Positions 1 to 4,198 of a DNA stretch of 6,225 nucleotides are shown here, piece after piece. The position numbers and the translations under genes were made by a program. The stretch comes from Eubacterium sp. (GTDB taxonomy: Bacteria > Bacillota_A > Clostridia > Lachnospirales > Lachnospiraceae). Location: NCBI GenBank assembly GCA_024687845.1, contig JAILEL010000343.1, positions 1-6,225 of the forward strand, given 5' to 3'. Under the pieces are notes generated by a model. It was not told the DNA's origin. It worked only from the letters and a program-made list of their open reading frames with translations, and searched no databases. Each line of letters opens with the position of its first letter. The first letter of the stretch is position 1.

Positions 1-14
1 TTATGATTTATATG

Positions 15-43
15 TGGCTTTTTTCTTTGATATATGATATAAT
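15..43 (+). promoter_or_regulatory. Promoter P1, extended -10, driving the riboswitch leader
   Basis: A perfect TATAAT lies at 38-43 and is preceded by TGA at 35-37, which makes an extended -10 element (TGnTATAAT). The -35 position about 17 bp upstream (15-20, TGGCTT) is a poor match, as is common for extended -10 promoters. Transcription would start near 50, about ten bases before the aptamer begins, which is the expected arrangement for a riboswitch promoter. The call rests on motif and position only. Confidence 0.65.
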
Positions 44-60
44 ATTAAAAGATTTGAAAC

Positions 61-150
61 ATAATATATTTAGCAAAACATTGGAAACTTTGTGACGCAA
101 AGCTGAAGGACCTAAGAAGTAATTTATGGTAGCCAGTTGCATTTGATTAT
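61..150 (+). promoter_or_regulatory. Cyclic di-GMP-I riboswitch aptamer (GEMM-I)
   Basis: The conserved class I c-di-GMP aptamer elements appear in order: GCAAA (73-77), a short P2 hairpin capped by a GAAA tetraloop (84-87), the invariant GACGCAAAG core (94-102), and a P3 stem. P3 carries a textbook 11-nt tetraloop receptor made of CCTAAG (111-116) and TATGG (125-129). It is followed by GGTAGC (128-133) and GTTGC (136-140). ATAAT (61-65) can pair with ATTAT (146-150) to close P1. In a hand alignment to the Vc2 aptamer, the ligand-contacting G20, A47 and C92 correspond to G73, A100 and C140, all retained. The G at the G20 position argues for c-di-GMP rather than the cGAMP-selective variants, which carry A there. 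The aptamer precedes an intrinsic terminator and the lipoprotein operon. Only the outer P1 boundary is uncertain. Confidence 0.92.
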
Positions 151-151
151 T

Positions 152-176
152 CTAACTATGTAGATACATTAGTTAG
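152..176 (+). other. Hairpin between riboswitch aptamer and terminator
   Basis: CTAACTA (152-158) pairs perfectly with TAGTTAG (170-176). The stem continues as TGT (159-161) with ACA (166-168) across a single bulged T (169), leaving a four-base loop. It starts two bases after the aptamer's closing stem and ends 18 bases before the terminator, with no U-tract after it. It is therefore not a terminator. It may act as a spacer or folding-timing element of the expression platform, bringing the aptamer core and the terminator arm together. That role is inference. Confidence 0.55.
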
Positions 177-194
177 TACAGATCAGATTATTTG

Positions 195-223
195 AGCGTC
201 ACTAGAGGTGACGCTTTTGTTTT
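195..223 (+). terminator. Intrinsic terminator of the c-di-GMP riboswitch
   Basis: An uninterrupted 8-bp stem, AGCGTCAC (195-202) with GTGACGCT (208-215), encloses a five-base TAGAG loop. It is followed by a T-rich tail (TTTGTTTT, 216-223). This is a canonical rho-independent terminator placed about 45 bases after the aptamer. Its 5' arm GCGTCAC (196-202) is also perfectly complementary to GTGACGC at 92-98 in the aptamer core, so the terminator and the alternative pairing exclude each other. This predicts that c-di-GMP binding favours termination (an OFF switch), the usual polarity of clostridial class I switches upstream of terminators. Confidence 0.88.
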
Positions 224-268
224 ACTAAAGTTGCATAAGATCTACACTATTTGTAGGACATAAGCTAT

Positions 269-310
269 GGGAGGGATTACTCTTGGGTTTTCCCTCCCCC
301 TCTTTTTGTT
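269..310 (+). terminator. Second terminator-like GC-rich hairpin
   Basis: GGGAGGGA (269-276) pairs perfectly with TCCCTCCC (291-298), giving an 8-bp, mostly G-C stem with a 14-base loop. It is followed by CCTC and then TTTTTGTT (303-310). The large loop and the four bases between stem and T-run are less ideal than in the riboswitch terminator. It may be a back-up terminator isolating the riboswitch leader from promoter P2, or a second control hairpin. The only possible coding in this stretch (227-398) is a 19-codon frame at 267-326, which I do not accept as a gene. Confidence 0.5.
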
Positions 311-320
311 CTCTTTGTTA

Positions 321-349
321 TTGTGATAGTAATGAGCATAATGTATAAT
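321..349 (+). promoter_or_regulatory. Promoter P2 directly upstream of the lipoprotein gene
   Basis: TTGTGA (321-326; four of six matches to TTGACA) and a perfect TATAAT (344-349) are separated by exactly 17 bp. Transcription would start near 356, leaving a leader of about 43 bases before the ATG at 399. The promoter lies beyond both upstream terminators, so it would give expression of the operon independent of the riboswitch. In AT-rich DNA such matches also occur by chance, so confidence is moderate. Confidence 0.55.
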
Positions 350-398
350 TATCAGATGGATATATGCTGTTTTTTGTATTGTACAGAGAGGGTAGTTT

Positions 399-617
399 AT
401 GAAAAAGAAGATTATTTTAGCGTTATTTATTCTAATGGGATGTGCTTTCCTTACATCATGCAAGGGGGATGAAAAATCTGAAGAGATACAGGATCCTCTT
501 GTTCAGGAGACTGAACTTGGACTAAGGTTAGAGGAAAAAGCTAAAGATGCTGTTGAAACACAGGGGCAAGATTCAGATAATGCAGATTCAATGTTAGATA
601 ATATAACAGGGGAATAA
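399..617 (+). CDS. Small acidic lipoprotein, function unknown
   Basis: This 72-residue protein has a lipoprotein signal peptide: Lys at positions 2-4, a hydrophobic stretch from about 5 to 17, and a lipobox L18-T-S-C21. Processing by signal peptidase II would leave a lipid-anchored mature protein of only 52 residues on the outer face of the cytoplasmic membrane. The mature part is strongly acidic (rich in Glu, Asp, Gln), has no other cysteine, and is probably unstructured or helical. No family is recognised. A purine-rich GAGAGGG ribosome binding site lies about seven bases before the ATG. It is the first gene downstream of the c-di-GMP riboswitch and promoter P2, and only seven bases separate its stop from the next start. 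It probably acts with that membrane protein, for example as a small accessory or anchor subunit (inference). Confidence 0.8.
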   Translation: MKKKIILALFILMGCAFLTSCKGDEKSEEIQDPLVQETELGLRLEEKAKDAVETQGQDSDNADSMLDNITGE

Positions 618-624
618 GGATAAA

Positions 625-1707
625 ATGACTGAAATAGAATTCATTGAGGAACAAAAAAAAGCTTTAAAAAGTAATATTCGTGTTTGGACATTCGTATTTA
701 TTTATCTTGTAGTTGTCGGACTATTATCATGCCTGATTCTTTATGGTTTTATTATGTTGGGTATGCTGGTTGTTAATCTTGTTTTCTTTTCTAAGACGAA
801 GAAATTCCTTAAGAAAATAGAAAACGGTGAAGCTGGTGTGGAAGAGATATATGAGTTCTATGAAGCTATGGCAGGCAGAAATAATATGCTATTTGTTGCT
901 AATATTTTTTGCGGTGGCTTATTTGGTGTTATCGGTACGATGAGCGATATGAGAGTCACGACTAGAGGAATGGAAATGGGTCAAGCAATCCTCGGAGATG
1001 ATTACAAGAATAAAAGGGTTGCGCAGGATGCCAATGCAAGATGGAAATATTGCATTTACTGTAAGAGAAATAAAGTCGAAGTAAATCATCTATATAATCT
1101 AACAGATGGGGTGATATGCTCTGACTGTTTATCCTCTTTTGCTTCCATGCTTCCTAAAAGAGCTGAAGATCCGGCTCTTCTTAATTCAAGAAGTACAGCA
1201 CATTATATTCGTCCTGATGCGTCAATAGGAAAACTGTCTTCAAAAGATCTGGAAGAACGTCTTGCGTATTATAAAAATAATCTGGAATATTATGCTTGTT
1301 TTAGACCTACTAAAGTGATCTGTGACGGATGTCTGGAAATTGACGAGGTGAATTCTCTGTTTCGTATAGTACACTCAAGTGAATATGATAGTGCAAAAGC
1401 TGGTTCATCAAGTGGATTGATTCATCAATACAGTGAAATTAAAGGTATTGGTTATGAAAAGATTTATGAGTATGAATATTCTTCTGATTCGGAAGGCGGG
1501 GCATGGATATACTCGAGAGATAATTCTATTATATTTGCAATAGATAATCCGTATTTAAGAGAAGAAACATTTACTTTGAAAAGAATCCCGACTGATTTAT
1601 TTGCAAATTCTCCTAAAATACAAGTTGAGTATGCTGAGAGAAATGTAAAAGAATTGCAGGAGATTTTTAATAAGCCAATTTTGGAAAGTAGAAAAGTACG
1701 TATTTAA
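625..1707 (+). CDS. Membrane protein with zinc-ribbon, DUF4428-like C-terminal region
   Basis: This 360-residue protein has a short charged N-terminus and a hydrophobic block at about 21-56, likely two closely spaced membrane helices. A cytoplasmic-looking segment (57-86) and a weaker hydrophobic stretch at about 88-106 follow. Next is a two-CxxC zinc ribbon: C143/C146 and C165/C168, with the pattern CxxC-x18-CxxC and 'DGVICSDC'. After it comes a region (about 205-285) whose 'LEERLAYYKNN...F.PT' and '...IHQYSEIKGIGYEK' wording resembles DUF4428-type proteins, in which a zinc ribbon is followed by a PH-like beta domain. An extra CDGC pair occurs at 233-236. The family match is from memory of the pattern, not from a search. 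AAGGA six bases before the ATG supports the start. It sits seven bases after the lipoprotein gene and 18 bases before the phosphoesterase start, so it is surely co-transcribed. Function is unknown. Confidence 0.85.
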   Translation: MTEIEFIEEQKKALKSNIRVWTFVFIYLVVVGLLSCLILYGFIMLGMLVVNLVFFSKTKKFLKKIENGEAGVEEIYEFYEAMAGRNNMLFVANIFCGGLFGVIGTMSDMRVTTRGMEMGQAILGDDYKNKRVAQDANARWKYCIYCKRNKVEVNHLYNLTDGVICSDCLSSFASMLPKRAEDPALLNSRSTAHYIRPDASIGKLSSKDLEERLAYYKNNLEYYACFRPTKVICDGCLEIDEVNSLFRIVHSSEYDSAKAGSSSGLIHQYSEIKGIGYEKIYEYEYSSDSEGGAWIYSRDNSIIFAIDNPYLREETFTLKRIPTDLFANSPKIQVEYAERNVKELQEIFNKPILESRKVRI

Positions 1708-1725
1708 GATAGGAATAGGATTAAA

Positions 1726-1764
1726 ATGACGAAGATACTTTTTTAAGCAGATTTACATGGAAAT
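1726..1764 (+). pseudogene. Severed N-terminus of the metallophosphoesterase (in-frame TAA)
   Basis: The ATG at 1726 follows a good AGGA ribosome binding site (1717-1720) and begins MTKILF. A TAA at 1744-1746 then stops it. Read through, the same frame continues ADLHGN and joins the ATG at 1765 without any shift. MxKILFxADLHGN is the standard opening of calcineurin-like phosphoesterases, in which the Asp and His of D-x-H bind the catalytic metals. A single substitution (for example from TCA, TTA, TAT or TAC) explains the stop. A frameshift does not, because the frame is intact on both sides. The alternatives are a sequencing error beside a run of six T, or readthrough. Confidence 0.8.
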
Positions 1765-2448
1765 ATGACGGCAACGTTAGCTCTTGAAAAAGAGATGAAT
1801 AAAATAAAGCCAGACGATATATGGTTCTTGGGAGATGCAGTTGGAAAAGGACCAGAAAATGATAAAACCCTGGATTGGGTGAGAAAAAACTGTAATCATT
1901 TTGTTGCAGGAAACTGGGATATTGGCGTAGTAGAGAGTGCCAAAGATCCTGGGGCTGATCCATGGATGAATGAATTTTATTATAAACAAATTGGAAAGGA
2001 ACGCCTGGATTGGCTGGAAACCCTTCCATTAGAAGATGAAGTGTTAATAAGTGGTATTAATTTCAGAATATTTCATGGCAGACCTGTAGATGATAATTAT
2101 CATACATATCTGAACATGGATCAATTCAGACCGGGCTTCACAGATACAAAAGGAAATATCCATGGGGGATTTATCAGTGCTGATTGTCATACACCTTATA
2201 TTCGTGAGATGAATCTGGGTTATGCGATAAATACAGGAAGTGTAGGAAACTCTTTGGGTATTCCCCGTTGTCATGCACTTCTAATAGAAGGAGAACTGGG
2301 AGCTGAGGAAGAATCTCCTATAAGCTTTAATATTTTAAGTATTCCATACGATAATCAGCTTGCTGCAAATGTAGCTGATGAATATCCTGATCTCCCGGAT
2401 AAAGAGGCTTATAAGAAAGAATTACTTACAGGGGTGTATAGAGGATAA
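1765..2448 (+). CDS. Metallophosphoesterase (calcineurin-like, YfcE/MJ0936 type), N-terminally truncated by a stop codon
   Basis: The frame from 1765 encodes 227 residues. With the 13 upstream codons it would be about 240, normal for the Metallophos_2 family, which are metal-dependent cytoplasmic phosphodiesterases or phosphatases. Visible motifs are GDAVGKGP (G23-D24), GNWD (49-52), FHGRP (H104) and ADCHTPY (139-145) leading to NTGSVG (156-161). The first metal motif, DLH, lies upstream of this ATG and is cut off by the TAA at 1744, so a protein started here should lack catalytic activity. The first His of the usual GHTH motif is also replaced (ADCH). No proper ribosome binding site precedes 1765. 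The stop overlaps the next ATG by one base, so translation of the downstream gene may depend on this one. The family is clear; whether the gene is alive is not. It is best treated as a likely pseudogene unless the stop proves to be an error. Confidence 0.8.
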   Translation: MTATLALEKEMNKIKPDDIWFLGDAVGKGPENDKTLDWVRKNCNHFVAGNWDIGVVESAKDPGADPWMNEFYYKQIGKERLDWLETLPLEDEVLISGINFRIFHGRPVDDNYHTYLNMDQFRPGFTDTKGNIHGGFISADCHTPYIREMNLGYAINTGSVGNSLGIPRCHALLIEGELGAEEESPISFNILSIPYDNQLAANVADEYPDLPDKEAYKKELLTGVYRG

Positions 2449-3311
2449 TGAGTTATTTTTTTAAAACAATAGGTTTAATATGGTTTGTAGTTCTGTGTAT
2501 TACATATATAGTCTTATCAGTTATATGTTTTCTTTTCAGAATCATGCCTATGCCATCACTTAATGGGATTTTAATAATATTTGGAATTACTTTACTTATT
2601 TCGATTATTATATTTCTGATACTATTTGTCAGAGAATCAAAAAGACCGTTGGCATCACTTAGTTTTAAACTAGAAATGGAATTACAAAAAAATGGTTTTT
2701 CCGACAGATTTTTTGAAATGGCAGAGCAAGGGAAGTCTTTATACACCGGTTCCTCTAATGAGTTTTCATACTATAAAAATATTGCTTTATATGGTGCAGA
2801 TGGATATATACTGAAAGAAAAATATGACAAGGCTTTTGAATTTATAAATTCATTAGATTTAAATGAAGTAAAGCATAGCGATTCTGTTCTTAGGGATAAT
2901 GGCTTATGTATAGTATCTTATTTTGATATACAAATGGAACTCTGTAATGAATATGGCGATAAGGAAAGAGCTAATAATGTTTTCAGAGATGCAAAACCAT
3001 ATCTTGACAAATTTTATGGGGCTAATAATGTAAGTATGGTAATTGATGAATTCTATTTCTCATACTATTATTTGAATCAGGATTATATGTTAGCTATAGA
3101 GCACGCTGAGGCAATGATAAATAATCCATTTCATAAAATGAACAGTATTATTGCCGGATATCTGAATCTGGCAATGGCATATAACAAAATGGGAGATACA
3201 GCTCGTGCATTAGAGATACTTGATGAAGCTGTAAAAATCATGAATAATAAAAAGAATCCTGTTTCGATTCAGTCCTATGAATATGCAAAAAAACAGATAG
3301 AAATATGGTAA
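2448..3311 (+). CDS. Two-helix membrane protein with TPR-like repeats
   Basis: This 287-residue protein has two N-terminal membrane helices (about 8-30 and 40-61) separated by a short loop. A basic segment follows (RESKR, 62-66), which predicts that the C-terminal part lies in the cytoplasm. The remainder is helical. The clearest tetratricopeptide repeat is at about 237-267 (GYLNLAMAYNKMGDTARALE onward, with the usual small and aromatic positions), and a likely second is at about 112-137 (ALYGADGYILKEKYDKAFEF). Helices between them are rich in Tyr and Asn. TPRs are protein-binding scaffolds, so this may assemble the products of this cluster at the membrane. The start overlaps the phosphoesterase stop by one base (TAATG), with GAGG just upstream, which indicates translational coupling. 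No specific family is recognised. Confidence 0.85.
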   Translation: MSYFFKTIGLIWFVVLCITYIVLSVICFLFRIMPMPSLNGILIIFGITLLISIIIFLILFVRESKRPLASLSFKLEMELQKNGFSDRFFEMAEQGKSLYTGSSNEFSYYKNIALYGADGYILKEKYDKAFEFINSLDLNEVKHSDSVLRDNGLCIVSYFDIQMELCNEYGDKERANNVFRDAKPYLDKFYGANNVSMVIDEFYFSYYYLNQDYMLAIEHAEAMINNPFHKMNSIIAGYLNLAMAYNKMGDTARALEILDEAVKIMNNKKNPVSIQSYEYAKKQIEIW

Positions 3312-3455
3312 AGGAAAAGCAGGATTTCATTCTTAAAATCATACTTATATCCCCGCCAGAGATAGGAGATGGAAGAATGGAATTTTGAAAATTGGGGCAT
3401 AAAGTACTGGTCGAAGACTTCTGAGTTTATGCAATACGTGGAGAGCCACGAGTAG
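3305..3455 (+). pseudogene. Possible remnant of a small frameshifted gene
   Basis: Two short overlapping frames fill the gap after the TPR gene. The first starts at 3305 inside an ATGGTAA overlap with that gene's stop and encodes 27 residues (MVKEKQDFILK...), ending at 3388. The second runs from 3369 to 3455 and encodes 28 residues (MEEWNFENWGIKYWSKTSEF onward), rich in Trp and aromatic residues. It has no properly spaced ribosome binding site. Skipping one base anywhere in about 3366-3385 would fuse them into one frame of about 49 codons, as expected for a gene with a one-base insertion. I recognise no family, and both frames could be chance. A CGTGG/CCACG mini-hairpin lies at 3437-3450 without a T-tract. 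Confidence 0.25.
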
Positions 3456-3488
3456 AAAATAATTATATTACTATGAAGGAGATTTGTT

Positions 3489-4067
3489 ATGGCTGCTGAT
3501 GTTCATTCTTCTGATGCTTATGTAGAAGATTCGGTAAATATATCCGATAGCGGAGCTAATTTTTTTGTTTTCTTAGGTGCGATGGGCTGTGTGTTTTTTA
3601 CAATTTTATCTGTTGTTTTATTTGTATTTGGTAAACCTTATAATATAATTAACCTTATTTTTTCCTTGATTTTTGCAGTTATTGGTTATGCATATTGCAT
3701 TTATATAATGGTAAAATATCTTTCTGAGAGACATGTGACATATAATTACACATATAATGACGGACATTTAGAAATTGCCAAAGTTAGAAAAAATGGTAAA
3801 AGAAAGATCATGTTTTCGGCAGACTGTGAGTCGATGGAGATTATGGGAATATACAACAGCGATGAGGTCTGGCAGGCAACGAAAAATATGAAGTACAAGA
3901 CACTGATGTCATTTGTGGGAGATGAGTTAGGTGTCAATAAAAATATTTGGACAGCATACTTTAATATTGAGGGCAACCGTACAAAGATAATTTTCTGGCC
4001 ATCAGAAGAGTTGATCAAAGCGATGAAAAAACAGTATCCTACTAAGGTAAAATATAATGGGGCGTAA
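3489..4067 (+). CDS. DUF6106-like two-helix membrane protein
   Basis: This 192-residue protein has a polar N-terminus, two membrane helices (about 24-48 and 52-78) and a C-terminal soluble domain. The domain begins YNYTYNDGHLEIAKV (85-99) and continues with a basic RKNGKRK stretch and SADCESMEIM, then ends IIFWPSEELIKAMKKQYPTKV. This layout (helix pair, 'Y.YTY..G.L.I.K...KRKR', a '...FEIM' strand, then 'F.PS.E..KA.K...P.KV') is what I recall for DUF6106, a Lachnospiraceae-rich family of unknown function with a probable PH-like beta domain facing the cytoplasm. AAGGAG seven bases before the ATG fixes the start. It lies 177 bases after the TPR gene with no clear terminator between, so it may belong to the same transcript. 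The name comes from pattern memory and needs a profile search. Confidence 0.8.
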   Translation: MAADVHSSDAYVEDSVNISDSGANFFVFLGAMGCVFFTILSVVLFVFGKPYNIINLIFSLIFAVIGYAYCIYIMVKYLSERHVTYNYTYNDGHLEIAKVRKNGKRKIMFSADCESMEIMGIYNSDEVWQATKNMKYKTLMSFVGDELGVNKNIWTAYFNIEGNRTKIIFWPSEELIKAMKKQYPTKVKYNGA

Positions 4068-4084
4068 GGAACTATTTTTATAAA

Positions 4085-4113
4085 TTGAATAACAGCTTAT
4101 TTGTTAGTATAAT
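4085..4113 (+). promoter_or_regulatory. Promoter of the BspA-like surface protein gene
   Basis: TTGAAT (4085-4090; four of six matches to TTGACA) is followed after exactly 17 bp by a perfect TATAAT (4108-4113). Transcription would start near 4120, giving a leader of about 80 bases before the ATG at 4199. The element falls in the 131-base gap after the DUF6106-like gene, so the surface protein is probably transcribed on its own. Confidence 0.65.
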
Positions 4114-4146
4114 TTACACACTTTGGGAAAAGAATTAATACATGAT

Positions 4147-4173
4147 CTCACATGGGGTGTGAGTTATTGTTTA
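4147..4173 (+). other. Hairpin in the leader of the surface protein gene
   Basis: CTCACA (4147-4152) pairs perfectly with TGTGAG (4158-4163) around a TGGGG loop, followed by TTATTGTTTA. It could be a weak terminator of the upstream genes. However, it lies downstream of the promoter at 4085-4113, so within the surface protein transcript it would be a 5' leader element (mRNA stabiliser, weak attenuator or protein-binding site). The stem is only six pairs and the tail is interrupted, so neither role is certain. Confidence 0.4.
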
Positions 4174-4198
4174 TAGAAAATAAGGGGAGGCTCTTAAA

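Noticed and set aside
267..326. A 19-codon leucine- and phenylalanine-rich frame (MGGITLGFSLPLFLFSLLL) preceded by AGGA, looking like a leader peptide.
   Set aside because: It lies on top of the GC-rich hairpin at 269-298, upstream of promoter P2, and the downstream genes are not amino-acid biosynthesis genes. The composition follows from the T- and C-rich tail of the hairpin.
1721..2029. A 102-codon minus-strand frame opposite the phosphoesterase.
   Set aside because: It is antisense to a region with conserved phosphoesterase motifs (GDAVGKGP, GNWD) and has no recognisable product.
3437..3450. CGTGG-AGAG-CCACG hairpin before the DUF6106-like gene, considered as a terminator.
   Set aside because: The stem is only five pairs and is followed by an A-rich stretch, not T.
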